This document shows positions 25,203 through 36,880 of a stretch of 64,000 bases of DNA, piece after piece. The DNA is from Theropithecus gelada (taxonomy: Eukaryota; Chordata; Mammalia; Primates; Cercopithecidae): the NCBI RefSeq assembly GCF_003255815.1, contig NC_037669.1:119648021-119712020 (forward strand), in the 5' to 3' direction. Both the position numbers and the translations under genes were made by a program. The notes beneath the pieces are model-generated. The model was not told where the DNA came from. It searched no databases and saw only the letters and a list, made by a program, of their open reading frames with translations. How positions within the stretch are numbered: position 1 is the first letter of the stretch; each line of letters begins with the position of its first letter.

Positions 25203-26689
25203 TATATATGTTTTAGGTATATAAATTTTAGATATAATTTTAATAACATACATGTTATGTGTATGTATAATAAACACACCCATTCTTATAGGGGAGACAT
25301 TTGGCTGGGAGTGCTCACTGTAGTCTTTTTTTTTTTCAGTGGGAATCATTATGACTCCAGTAAGTTGCTCACTAAATTTCATCTGTCACTGTGTTCCCGC
25401 TCAGATACAACTAAAGCCTATTGAAATTGATTTTTGTGTCAGTAACAGAGCAGGGATTCAGTAAGAACCTGAAAGCTTCCCTTTCATTACTAGTCTTTTT
25501 CCCCCGTATTACTTTAGATTTGGTGGGCCCTAATTATATTCCAGTCTTTTCCCTGCTGACATTTCTTTTGTTTTAATTAAAACTGCTGGAGGTTGGAGGA
25601 CACTGTGGGAGAGAGTTTATTCATCAAAAGCCCAAATAAAGAGCCAAATGGGTCCCCATTTGTGTTCCTGCCGCCCCAAGAATGATAGCTGGGAACACTG
25701 TGGTCCTTTGCCTTTGTTTTTTCTCATGACACCAGTGTGGTCCTTTTTCTTTCTGAACAGGAGACTGCTCCTGCTGCTGCTGCAGAAGTCTATTAAATGA
25801 CTGAGACAGCACTGTGGGTGGACTGGCTTCCTATCGAAGCCATACATTAGGCAAAATGAAATGCAGCATTGCCTTTTTATTGTTATTATCATCTATTTCC
25901 CCCAACCCCCAGCCTATCGTGTCTGTGGTCCAAAGCCAACCCTGTCCACTCCCAATCACCTGGTTGTAAATCTCAGACAATGGGGCCGGCTTCGGGCTGC
26001 ATTTGGCAACCCTGTGCAGGGGACAGGGAGAGGATGTAATATATCTTCTTAATCTGCAGCTGGGAGGTGGGATGGAGCGAGCAAAGAGTCTGCCAGAGGT
26101 CCTGAGGGGAAGACAGAGTTGCCTCATAAAGTAGTCCTTAGAGAGGGAGCTATTGATTTGAAATCTTTAAAAATGAGCCCTCCTTCTCCAAGAACAGTTG
26201 CATCGTCCTACCTCTAGTTAGTACCATCTCAGGAAAAGAGGAGGCAGAGGTGAATGGATGTTGGCAGGGCAGCGTCTGGACCTTGCTTTTATCTTGATGC
26301 ATCTTTCTCTCCCTGACCCTTTCCTCTGGTAAGCTGTTGTGATTATGACATGCAGAATGCTAATGTCTCTAGTGAGTCTCCAGGGCCCATTTCAGTGACC
26401 TAGTTTTCTTAGTTAACACTTGGAAAAGAAAACAAAAACAGAACCTTGATGAGCAAAACACTCACATCAGATCACATGGCTTTCCCCTCCAGTTATGACA
26501 CCGTAAGCCATTCTTATAGTCCTGTTTTTTCTTAAGCTTCTGACACTCGTAAGTAGACATTTCCCCAAATTCTATCAAGATTCTGCCAGGTGTAGCCCCT
26601 GATGGATCACAGGAATCTCTGTTCATTGTGATTTGTGGCAACTTACAAGATTCACTAGGCCTAGAAACTGGATGTTTTCCAGCGTGATT
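25203..26689. other. Intron 2, repeat-free stretch with a possible regulatory core
   Basis: I recognise no repeat between about 25400 and 26690. The part at 25560-26110 is balanced in GC and free of simple repeats, in contrast to its surroundings. No gene seen. Confidence 0.4.
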
Positions 26690-26810
26690 TAGCACTTACC
26701 CTTTGCAAGATGCTGTCCCAGGCAATGTCCGAGGATTAAACAGGTTTAAGGTGGAGTTCCTGCCTTTGAGGGGCTCTCTGTTTTAGTGTGTAGAAGCCAT
26801 GTGCCTGGGG
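26690..26810 (-). mobile_element. L2 tail, antisense
   Basis: TAGCACTTACCCTTTGCAAG, TGTCCCAGGCAATGTCCGAG and GGAGTTCCTGCCTTTGAGGG follow the antisense L2 tail. Confidence 0.45.
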
Positions 26811-27079
26811 GACTGCGTTTTAAGGGCATTAGGGACTTACGGTACCCAGAGGAGAGAGAAGTGGGTTCCAATACAACTCACATAGGCTATTTAAAGTTAT
26901 TAAGGGCTATACGCCCTCACATTTAACATTTTACAGGTTGTATTAAGAACCTTTTTCGTGTCTTAAGAGGGTTATTGACCTTTCTACTATCACTAAGTTC
27001 ATGTATTTAAAAAACGTTTTCCTGCATTCTTAGATTTCATGGAGTACTAAAATCTCACTCTATTACCCCCCACCCACCA

Positions 27080-27127
27080 CCAAAACAAAAACAAAAACAA
27101 AAAAACAAAAAACAAACAACAAAAAAA
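27080..27127 (+). repeat. (CAAAA)n A-rich simple repeat
   Basis: Degenerate CAAAA/CAAA units with no element body attached on the left. Confidence 0.85.
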
Positions 27128-27150
27128 CTGGGAACCAATATATGGTTAAC

Positions 27151-27251
27151 TTTTTTTTTTTTTTTTGAGACAGAGTCTAGCTCTGTCGCCCAGGCTGGAG
27201 TGCAGTGGCACATCTCCGCTCACTGCAAGCTCCGCCTCCCAGGTTCACGCC
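27151..27251 (-). mobile_element. Alu fragment, antisense, heavily 5'-truncated
   Basis: T16, then GAGACAGAGTCTAGCTCTGT through CTCCCAGGTTCACGCC, where the Alu stops abruptly. Only about 85 bases of the right-hand (3') end are present. Confidence 0.9.
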
Positions 27252-27585
27252 AAATGGGCATTTTAACACCAAAAATAAGAATCCTACTTAAGTTGAATAC
27301 CTCTTGTTTTCTGAAAAAAATCACCACTGGGTCCTTATTTTTCACCTTTTACTGGAGTTGTGTGTAAACTTTACCTTGGACTAGTGTTCAGGTACCAGGG
27401 TTTTGAATGCTGTTTATGGCCCCAGGTGCCATTCTTGGCTCAGGGGATAGGGAAGGCTATTGTGCTAGGTGCGGAGGAGTGGGATATTTGGAGAGGCTGA
27501 AGTGTTGGCTGCATGTACGTATTTTGTCCCCATCCTTTGAGCCCCCACACCTAGGGGGGTTAGTCCTCCCAGGAATGAATGTATA
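27252..27585. other. Intron 2, unassigned stretch
   Basis: Nothing nameable seen. Confidence 0.5.
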
Positions 27586-27586
27586 A

Positions 27587-27945
27587 AAGCCACAGATGAG
27601 GTCGGGCGTGGTGGCTCATGCCTGAAATCCCAGCACTTTGGGAAGCCAAGGTAGGCAGCTCACTTGAGGTCAGGAGTTCAAGACCAGCACGGCCAACATG
27701 GCAACACCCTGGCTCTACTAAAAATACAAAAATTAGCTGGGCATGGTGGTGGGAACCAGTAATCCCAGCTACTTGGGAGGCTGAGGCAGGAGAATCACTT
27801 GAATCCAGGAGGTGGAGATTGCAGTGAGCTGAGATAGTGCTACTGTATTCCAGCCTGAGCAACAGAGTGAGACTCCGTCTCTAAATAAATAAATAAATGA
27901 ATGAATGAATAAATAAATGAAAATTTTTTAAAACGCCACAGATGA
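27587..27945 (+). mobile_element. Alu, sense, full length with target duplication
   Basis: The body starts at GTCGGGCGTGGTGGCTCATG (27601) and ends with an (AAAT)n/(GAAT)n tail to about 27922. GCCACAGATGA occurs before the body (27589-27599) and after the tail (27935-27945). Confidence 0.95.
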
Positions 27946-29164
27946 TTGTGATAATTCTGTGGTATAAATTAGATGGGAGCCAGTGAGAGCTTTGGTTTTG
28001 TGCTCATTTTTTGGGTTGAGAGGAGGTTACTGGGAAGTGTGTTCTTGGCTCAAGGCCCTGGCCCAGAGGCTGGCTCTTCTGCTTTTGAGCTCTCATCACC
28101 CCTCAGCTTGTCTGCCTCGTCACTGCTGTCACTTCAGCTGTGCGTGCCTTTCCTGGGTACAGGCATTAGGCTCCCTGCCACGGAATCTGCATACATTAAC
28201 TATTGTCTGCTAAAAATTGTGACTATTTGATTTTTTTCCCGTTAAGCATCCATTTTGATTTATAAACTGAGCCAAGCTGGCAGCCATGAGGACTGAAGAA
28301 TCCTAGTTTTTAACAAAGAAAAATGAAACCTAGTCTCTTCTTCCCCACTTCCTGTCTGTGAGCAAGTCTCAGCTTCCGGTTGGCCTACCCCTGAACAGTC
28401 TTGAAAACAATCCATTTTCTGTCACTCAGAGGTGCCAAGCAAAGGAATTCACAGTGAGTGGTGTTGAGATGGAGAGTAATTGCTTGGGTACCATCTGAGT
28501 CAGTGCCTTGCTTTACCTCTGCCACAAGTCTGGGAGCCATAAAGTCTGAATCACAGTTCTGCACATATGGAGAGCAGGGTTTCTAAGCCACCAATGAATG
28601 GCACATGTAGGCCAAGGAAACACAAAGGCTCCATTTAACCTGGGGAAGACTCAGGAATGGACATCGTGCCAAGTATACTCTGTGAACATTCATGTTACTT
28701 GATCATAAGGATCTTTGGAGTCTTTTCATAAAGTTGACTTGTCTACCTCTTTGCCTCAAGACATATTGTATCAAAGAAAGGTAGCATTCCTAAAGATGTC
28801 CAGATAGATATTAACTAACCTTTAGTTTCAACTGGGAGTGGAAAAGCAGAGTTCACCTTTGCTATCATCATGACAGCTCAGAAGTAAAGCTAAAACCAAT
28901 TTCTGGTTTCTCTGTGATCTATGGAAAGGGAAAGTAAATTGGTCTCTGGTCTCTCTGTAGAGTTTAAAAGAACTTCATCCACTTAAATTCATCTTCCAGC
29001 TTTTTATTTATGAGCAAAATAATTATAATTCCTGCTTACAACCCCACCCTATCTGGTCCCATACACTCTGTGGCTGGGGAAATGTGGGGGTAAGGGAAAC
29101 TGATGTAGACATGTGGATGGTACCAAGAACCCAAACACAACCCTCAAATTTCATGGCTTGATTG
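27946..29164. other. Intron 2, unassigned stretch
   Basis: Nothing nameable seen. Confidence 0.5.
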
Positions 29165-29240
29165 AGTCTGTTTTTCAACAAATATTTGCTGAGTCCCTGC
29201 TGTGCCAAGCACTATGAAGGCACAAGGGAAATACATATCC
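29165..29240 (-). mobile_element. L2 tail, antisense
   Basis: TTTTTCAACAAATATTTGCT and CTGTGCCAAGCACTATGAAG. Confidence 0.55.
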
Positions 29241-29484
29241 AATCTGTTCCCAAGTCCTCTTCATTTGGCCTCCTGTCCATTCCCACATTCTCCACCATTT
29301 CCATCCTAATCCAAGTTGCCATCATCCTTCACCTGTCTCCAGGAGGGAGCATGACCTTGGGTGAGGCGGCACTTTGGCTAAGGGCCATTCCCAGAGAGGG
29401 ACCTGACTGAGAGTTGTCAGGTACTTCAGTCTGTACTCAAGAATCTTGGTGGCACACTGCAGCATCTATGATTGATACACAGAT

Positions 29485-29534
<50 letters not shown>
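29485..29534 (+). repeat. (GATA)12 tetranucleotide microsatellite
   Basis: Twelve and a half perfect GATA units, then GAAA-type units. A candidate length-polymorphic STR. Confidence 0.95.
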
Positions 29535-29540
29535 AAGAAA

Positions 29541-30227
29541 GAATCAGAACAGGTGAGCCATAAAACAACAGCTGCCATTACTACATATTCTACATTCTGC
29601 TTTTTTTCGTTTTGATTTGATTTATTTTCATGGTTCTGGTGATGCATGTTTTGAAGAAAAAAATGTGCTGGCTACGATCAGTGGGGTTGGGATAGGATGC
29701 TACGGAAACACAAAGGTGGAGTACTCATTTGCAATTAGGAAATTGAAGAAGACTTCCTCAATAAAGTGGAGATTAAATCTAGGGTAGATAGGAAGGAGAA
29801 TGAGCCACTCTCTACCTGTGTGTGAGGGTCCTTGGGCAGGAGGATGAAGATAGTTGGGAGAATGTGTGAATTTTCAACAAAGATGATTTGCTTATGTACT
29901 TTGCCAGAAATAAATGTATGTGGGTGACCTAGAAATGAAAGTATTCTGTCTTCCGGGCTAGCCTTAGGCTAGCAGCTCAAAAACCCTCTTGCTCTTCCTT
30001 AGAAAATAACAACAGCAACAGAGGTGAAGCTTATATGGCTGTTAAAACAAAACTGTTGTCTTCTCTTGCATTCATTTTAGGGAGGAGTTGAAGGAGTAGG
30101 GTATTGTATTAATCGTACTTGAGTGATTTGGATTTCACCTGGATGTTGAATTATTTTACGTAGAACAAGGATCAGCATAGTTTATTGCCTCAAAAGTGAG
30201 GGAGAAAAAGGGAAGAGGGGAGCAGAG

Positions 30228-30230
<3 letters not shown>
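29541..30230. other. Intron 2, unassigned stretch
   Basis: Nothing nameable seen. Confidence 0.5.

Positions 30231-30282
<52 letters not shown>
30231..30282 (+). repeat. (TG)26 microsatellite
   Basis: Twenty-six uninterrupted TG units. Z-DNA-prone and likely polymorphic. Confidence 0.95.
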
Positions 30283-30284
<2 letters not shown>

Positions 30285-30697
30285 TGAGGACCAGACTGAG
30301 CCATGCCCCCAGCACTGAGTGGCCCCAAGGCTCTGCCTCCCTTGTTTTGATGCCTTTCTTGTTCCTTTCTGGTGGATATGCTTTTTATGCTTTAGGTCAT
30401 TATCTGACATTAGGCTTGGGGTCCTATCAGATTATCAGTTTTACTTTTCTAGATTTAGTGTGTTCACTAGATTTTGCCATTATTGGTTATTTCAGTAGGA
30501 AAAAAATAATTTAGTTCATCCTTTTATTAAAAAAATGACTCAGCAACTGCAATCTGACAGGACATTTTCTCTAATTTTCATGGAGAATTTTTTTTTAACT
30601 CTTTTGTCTCCTTTTAGAAGTTTTTTCTTTTCAGAATTTAATTTTCAGTTCTTGGTTGCACATGTATATTTTTTTCATTCATTCATTTGTCCATTTT
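30283..30697. other. Intron 2, unassigned stretch
   Basis: T-rich at 30580-30680. Nothing nameable. Confidence 0.5.
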
Positions 30698-30800
30698 AGA
30701 GATGGGATCTTGCTGTGTTTCCCAGGCTGGCCTCAAACTCCTGGAGTCAAGCCATCCTTCTGCCTCAGTAGCTGGGAGTACAGACATGCAACACTGCACG
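30698..30800 (-). mobile_element. Alu monomer (FLAM/AluJ-like), antisense
   Basis: AGAGATGGGATCTTGCTGTG, CAGGCTGGCCTCAAACTCCT and AGTAGCTGGGAGTACAGACA. One monomer only. Confidence 0.75.
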
Positions 30801-32194
30801 AGCTTGAAACATGTATTTTAGATCTAAATTTAGATGGCATCTATATTTGCATTTTAAATTTATCTTATATGGAAAAATACGTTAGAATTGGGGTACTATT
30901 ACATTTTCCCTTCAAAATGCTATTGCAATAACATCCCCCTTTGCTGCACTGCCCCCAAATTTAAAAAATAATTATTAAAAAATAAGTTATTAAAAATCCT
31001 ATGTAAAGCAGAGATGACTGATTTGATATTTATTTCAAGTTAAGTAAAATATTAAAAGTTTGTTTTAAAAATGATTTTAAAAGTTTGGTGGTAGAAATTT
31101 GTGATTTAGGAGCTGGATGGTAGAAGAGGGATGGAGGAGAAAGTGTCCTGAGTTTAGATGTGAGATTTTGGCCTCATCTCTAAAAGGAGAGGACTGGATT
31201 AGGCTCTTAGGGGCCCTTCCTACTCAATTCATTTCTGATTTTATAAAGTTGCCTCTTTAAAAACTGTCCTACAATGACTGTGCCTCAGGTTCCTAGTGAG
31301 CTTTAAGTAGGCTGACTCCCTGCCATTCCCTGCAAGTCTGCCTTAATCTGGATCATAACTTGGCCTGATCTTCTCTGGTGATATGAAAGACACCTCACGC
31401 TGGGCAAGTTGCTTCATGGCCCTTACCTGATCAGCGACATGTGGCAGCTCAGCGTCCTTCCTGCTCGGGAGCGTGGGGATGCCTTTGCCTGCGAGTGAGC
31501 TGAGGCTGCTGATTGTTCCACCTCCAGGACCTCACATCAGCCCAAACTGCCATCCCAAGGCGTATTATTCAGTCGTCTGTCAGACCCACTGAGAACTGCT
31601 GTTTCAGCCAGGAAATGAAATTTAAAATGGAAGACACATAATGTTGTTTTCCTTTCCAGTGTTACCTTCCGTCATCTTCATAGTGGCTACTTAAAAAACA
31701 AACAAACAAAAACAAAACAAAAGACACAATAGCAACAACAAAAGCCATGTATACTAAGTTTTTTAAAAGAGCTGATATTTTATTTATTTCCACAAGAACT
31801 GCCCACTGCCTGTGTTTGAAATGTAATACAGGTCACTTTTATCCTGCCTCATCTCTGGTCTTGGGCCAGTACCATAGGCTAGCTCAGCCCTAGGCTGCTG
31901 ATGGAAAGAACTAGGTGTTGAGGTGTCCTTGTAACAAATTATTCACTCAAAGAGGATTTCCTGCTTCTTAAGGACTTAAAAACACTACTGCAAAGTCTCT
32001 CAAAGTGCATGCTGGCAGACATGCCTCAGGGACTCCCTCAGGAATGAGGGGAATTGGGAGGCAGAGCAGACTAGAGTTGGGTGCTCAAGTCCCTGCTTGA
32101 ACCAGGGGAGTTCACTTAAGGTTTTATTTGGGAAGAAGGTTGGGCTGCAAATGGAGCCACAGGGGAAGGAAGGAAGAGAGGAAGGAAGACCAGA
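30801..32194. other. Intron 2, mostly unassigned
   Basis: 31165-31240 resembles a MIR-type fragment (CATCTCTAAAAGGAGAGGAC, CTTAGGGGCCCTTCC). There are A-rich CAAA units at 31694-31745 and a GGAA-rich purine run at 32161-32208. No gene. Confidence 0.45.
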
Positions 32195-32545
32195 GAGGGA
32201 GAGAGGGCTATTAATCCTTTGAGGTCCTTGGAATAATACACCCAGGGACATGTTCATTGATAGACAGAGGTGATGAGGAATTGACAGTGAGGTATCAGAG
32301 GACAGAGTACTTTCATTGAATCTAGAAAGAGAAAGTTGTCTGAGGAGTCAAGAAGGCAAAGGGCACCCCAGACCAAGAAAACATACCATCTGAGAGGCAA
32401 GAAACAATAAAGTACATTTACAGAAGTGCAAACTGTTTGTTCTCAAGGTCCACAGAGTAAGAGCAAGTGGGAGCCTACCAAGGTGGTGTGGCAGAAAGGG
32501 GGTCAGCTCTTGAAGGGCCTTGCAAGCCGTGCCCAGTGGTTTGTC
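32195..32545 (-). mobile_element. L2 3' region, antisense
   Basis: GGCAAAGGGCACCCCAGACC, AGGTGGTGTGGCAGAAAGGG and CTTGAAGGGCCTTGCAAGCC follow the antisense L2 order. Divergent. Confidence 0.5.
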
Positions 32546-33647
32546 TGTATCCTGTTACACATACCATTAAAATAATTTCAATGCAAATCAGCTATATAAT
32601 ATCAGACAGACCTTCTGTATTTGCCTACATTTCCCCTACCCTCTTTCAGTGCTTTAATAGATGAAGCCATTATTTAAGACATGATTTATAGCCATTACTT
32701 GAAAGTCCACTGTTGGTTATAAAGCTGTTGATTCCTTTGCAAGGGTCATCATTACGGCATCACAGACTCAAAAGAGGACGCTGTTGCTACTTCTTCTTTG
32801 TGCAAGATTGACTCGTGGTTTGCAGGAAAGGTAGCATTGCTGCTCTGCAAGAAAGTTAGTGTTCCTGGTTCTGTAGCAGTGGCACTTCTCTCCCTATCAA
32901 TCTTGTGAAAACTAAATTTCTACATGCTCCTTGGGATGGAAAGAGTTGGTAGGGCTGACACCCACTCACTGCCCTCTCCACCAACCACTGAGCCCAGTCC
33001 CCCTACATTTTGTAGATGGGGAAATGAGGGCCCAGACACACCTGATGGTCATGGGCAGAGCCTGGACAAGAACTGGGCCTCTGGGATTCTGGTCCAGGGC
33101 TCTTTACAAGGTAACACGCCACCCCCTCCCTTGATTTCAGGAAAGTTGAAATAAATGTGAGGGGCTGTATCTGTGACCATACTGGATTACTGACCTACTG
33201 TCTCCTTCTTTGTGCTCTTTCCCCAGTGAGGAGGAAAAAAGGGCAGCAGAATGGGGGTCAAAAGTGGAAGGAAGCACTACCAGAATCAGAGTAAATAGAT
33301 TTTTAAAGCTGAGATATGTGAGAAGAAAGAGGGCAGGCAGAATGGGCAGAAGTTAAAAGACCAGAGGAGTGGGGAAAATTAGGGTAGTAAGGGAGAGAAG
33401 TAGCAGAAAAAGGGAAAAGATTCGAGAGCATGAAGATATAGGAGCTCTCAATTACAAAACTGACCCAATAATGTTTTCTACCACAATTTTTAAAAAATTT
33501 GATCCAACTAAGCTAGCACATTTTCACGAGCTTCAACTACTGAATCTAAATCATACCAGGCCAATCACTTTTTCCACACCACAATTATATATGCCTCCTT
33601 ATCTGTTGTTAATTCGTAAACATGCCACAGCATCTATGGGGTAGACC
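32546..33647. other. Intron 2, unassigned stretch
   Basis: Purine-rich at 33200-33430. Nothing nameable. Confidence 0.5.
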
Positions 33648-33780
33648 CTTACTTTTCCAGGTACTGGAAATACATTGATGAGACACGGTGCTTGCCTTTA
33701 GGAAACATATAGTTCAGTAGGGAAGACAACATTTAAAATTAATCAGAAGACAGGACCATACATAATTACAACCAGCATCT
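33648..33780 (-). mobile_element. L2 tail, antisense
   Basis: CCAGGTACTGGAAATACATT and AGTTCAGTAGGGAAGACAAC follow the antisense L2 tail. Confidence 0.55.
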
Positions 33781-33784
33781 GCTG

Positions 33785-33975
33785 ACAGCTAATCTGCATA
33801 TGTCACTGTCAAGTACTTAGTATACATTATTTCATATCGTTCTCACTACAATTCTGTGCATTAGGTATTATTATTTCAGTTTTTGAGATGAGGAGACTGA
33901 GGCTTGGAAGGTTGAGGGACTTGCCTAAGGTCATGCAGCTAGGTTTTGAACCCCCCTGGTCTTAGAAGCTGCATT
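33785..33975 (-). mobile_element. MIR, antisense
   Basis: TGAGATGAGGAGACTGAGGC, ACTTGCCTAAGGTCATGCAG and TTTTGAACCCCC. Confidence 0.8.
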
Positions 33976-34782
33976 TTATTGCCTGATAGCAGCAATAACT
34001 ACAATGTATTTTGGAAACTATATATAAAATTCATGTAAAAGTAGTGAGTATGACCATCTTTGCTGTTGTCTGAGAGTCACATTTAGACATTGTGTTTTCT
34101 CAAGGAGCAAGCAAAGAGAAAATAATTCTCTTCTGAGAGTGCCCCCTTGGCGCTCCCTACTTGCTTCTGATTTTGCCATGTGGTTGCTGCTTCACTGTGG
34201 TTCTAAAGACCAAAAGTGCCCACCTTGGGGAAGCAGTCCCTAATATTCAGCACTGTCTCCTTGATCACAAATTTGGATTGATTGCTGTCTGTTTTATTTT
34301 AGGTTCCCTTTTAAATAAAGATAAATGAACAATCTCAGGTGAATTATAGCAGAATCATATCCAGTTAAAACCATTACAGGATATTTTAAGAATGAAAGAA
34401 ACAAAAGTTTCTTCATCTACCAAGTGTTTTCTAACAGAGAGATATTTGTGTATTTTCCACGCAGGCCTAGCTCCCCTTCCACGTAAATCCTTCTCTCACA
34501 TAACGCTCTTGTCAAATGCCTTGGAGAGGAAGTAGAACCAAATTGTTCAACATTGCATCTTTTATTTGACTTGACACCCACTGTGAAAATAAACAAAGCG
34601 ACTGGGGATGTTTTACAAAATAACCACTAAGTAGACATGGTGTTTCTGTGTGTGTCTGTCTTTCTCTCTCCCCTCATTGACATAGTACAGCACTGATCCA
34701 AGCAATTTTTCTTTATGGTTGGAATTGAATGCTACTATTCGTCATCAGAACTAAATCTTTGGTTATTATTTTTCCTTTACAG
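33976..34782 (+). other. Intron 2 end, leading to exon 3 acceptor
   Basis: Repeat-free by eye. It ends in a T-rich tract and TTTACAG. A CTCF-like string (minus strand GCGCCAAGGGGGCAC) lies at 34140-34154. Confidence 0.6.
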
Positions 34783-34839
34783 GGTCGTCATGTCAAAACG
34801 GGCCAGCTTGCAGCCATTAAGGTTATGGATGTCACAGGG
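34783..34839 (+). CDS. TNIK: TNIK coding exon 3 (kinase N-lobe, catalytic lysine)
   Basis: This 57-nt exon encodes 19 residues, GRHVKTGQLAAIKVMDVTG. It covers kinase beta strands 2 and 3, and AAIK is the VAIK-type motif whose lysine holds the ATP alpha and beta phosphates. That residue would be K54 in the TNIK numbering I recall (residues 42-60 of the protein). The acceptor is a T-rich tract ending in TTTACAG (AG at 34781-34782), with a plausible branch point near 34751-34755. The donor is GGG|GTAAGT at 34840, an excellent 5' splice site. Both boundaries are phase 0. Upstream sequence should supply the glycine-rich loop exon, which is outside the window. The same peptide is close to identical in MAP4K4 and MINK1, so this exon alone does not separate the paralogues; exon 4 does. 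It is not a processed copy, because intact splice sites flank it. Confidence 0.96.
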
Positions 34840-34874
34840 GTAAGTGTCTTTATCTTGCCATCTCTATAGCCATG

Positions 34875-35238
34875 CAGATGCTCCTTGACTTACGACGGGG
34901 TCACATCCTGATAGGCCCATCATAAGTAGAAAATATCGTAAGTTGAAAATGCATTTAATACACATAACCTACCTATTGAACATCATAACTTAGCCTAGCC
35001 TACCTTAAACATGCTCAGAACACTTACGGTAGCCTACAGTTGGGGAGTCGTCTATCACAAAGCCTATTTTATAATAAAATGTTGAATATTTCATGTAATT
35101 TGTTGATTACTATATTGAAAAACAGAATGGTTATACAGGTACTTGAAGTATGATTTCTACCAAATGCATGTTGATTTCACACCACTGTTAGTCAAAAAAA
35201 TCGTACGTTGAACCATTGTAAATGAGGGGTCATCTGTA
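34875..35238. mobile_element. Tigger-like (Tc1/mariner-superfamily) non-autonomous DNA element
   Basis: About 364 bp with inverted ends: CAGATGCTCCTTGACTTACG on the left and, read inward from the right, CAGATGACCCCTCATTTACA. The interior GAAAATGCATTTAATACACA, CATCATAACTTAGCCTAGCC and GAACACTTACGGTAGCCTAC match a Tigger/MER44-type element. It has no transposase. The exact subfamily is from memory. It starts 35 bp after the last intron-side base of the exon 3 donor G. Confidence 0.75.
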
Positions 35239-36479
35239 TATTTGTAATAAAGAAGTTAATGATAGAAAAAAATTGTTTTCCAGAAAAATAATCTTCCTAA
35301 ATATCTAATATTTTTACCCACTTGTGTTTAACATAAGGAAGAGTATGCAGTAGCTGACTGAAGAGATCATGGGTACATCACTCTAATTAAATGTGATACC
35401 TACACACTGCCTTATGTAGTTAGAGTGAATACTGTGTGCCAATAATTTACATAAGCACAACCACAGATATTTGCATATGAATGCAGAACAAGGATTTGAA
35501 GATATTAAATGAATAATACTGAGATTATACAGAAGAAATGAGTCTTAACTGTTTTCCCAAAGGTCTGCCTACCACTGGAGTAGACAGGAGCTTGGATGAC
35601 TCTAAGATCCTAGTAGGATATTTAACATGAATATTTCCCCAAACAAAATATTACTGATCAAATAATCACAATAAACGCAAATTCTTATCATTATAGAACA
35701 ACACTGAAACAAAATTTCTGCCTAGATAATCAAAAGCAATCTAAGAAATAGATTTTATTTTAAATACAATCTAATGTTTTCTATCCTTTTGCTAGGCTTA
35801 CTTAAAATATTTTAATGCCTTTTCAAGAGTACACAGCAAAAATCAGACTTGAAAGGATTCACTGGACATCAAAGGCATGTTAATAATTTTCTGTTGTCCT
35901 GGGGATTTTTCTAAGATGTCTGTCTGCTGTACATGAAAGCTGAAAGACCAAAGTCTTCCATTCAGTCCAGAAGTTGATTATTCAATATAAATAGACATAG
36001 AATGAATGGGTCACACAAAAGCATCAAATAAGAAAAACAAATAGGAAAACTAACTAAATAAATAAAGACACACAGTATGTCTGTATGACAAACTTCAACC
36101 CATACCTTTTGGGCTCACTTTGTTACCTTTGATAAGTATATGTTATATGATAGTTACCTATCATAATACACATTTCACTAATTATTGTTTACACCACACA
36201 TTGTACTGACTTATGATTTATCTAAATTCCTCTTTAAGTTATATGTATTTTTAACGAGTAAAAGATTTTGTTCCTGTACATTTGTTACCATTTAGTTCAA
36301 GTACTAATTCTTTTTATTTGTCTTAAATACATTATTTAAGTTTCAGGTGTTGCAAAAGTTCAAATATTTAGTCCCAGTTAGTTATTAATTCACCTGGCCT
36401 TTACTGAATAATAAACTGCATGTTCATTATATTAATTCGGTTTAAGAAAACTATAAATAACAGAAGATTAAGCAAAATA
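35239..36479. other. Intron 3, AT-rich unassigned stretch
   Basis: Nothing nameable seen. Confidence 0.5.
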
Positions 36480-36880
36480 GAAGTGTCTTGCTCTCTCATG
36501 TTAAAGGAGCCTAAAGGTGGACAGCCCAGGGATGTATGTCAGTGATGTGGTAGAGTGAAGGATGTTTTTATCTTTCTCCTCCATCATTCTAATGCACAGC
36601 ATCCACAGTTACGGTTGCTTTATGGTTCAAGATATTTACTGGATTTCCATTGATCACACTTTATGGCAGGCAGAAAAGGGAGAACAGGGGAAGCAGAGGG
36701 GTACAAATGAGCCCCTTCCAGTGAAATATTTTCTACTTCCATACAACATTACTACTTCTGCTTTCATTGCCCCTATCTAGCTGCAAGGGAAGCTAGAAAA
36801 TATAGTCTTTTATTCTACTAATGTGTCTAGTTAAAAATCCAGATTCTATTAGTCAGAAATGAAGGGAGAGTGGATACTGG
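36480..36880. repeat. Ancient interspersed repeat, class not assigned
   Basis: TTAAAGGAGCCTAAAGGTGG, CTAGCTGCAAGGGAAGCTAG and AAATATAGTCTTTTATTCTA, ending near AGAAATGAAGGGAGAGTGG, belong to a common old mammalian element that I recognise but cannot name. It is the probable relative of 190-640. Confidence 0.45.

Noticed and set aside
30231..30514. 94-codon frame starting in (TG)n
   Set aside because: Begins as CVCV repeats from the microsatellite; no independent support.
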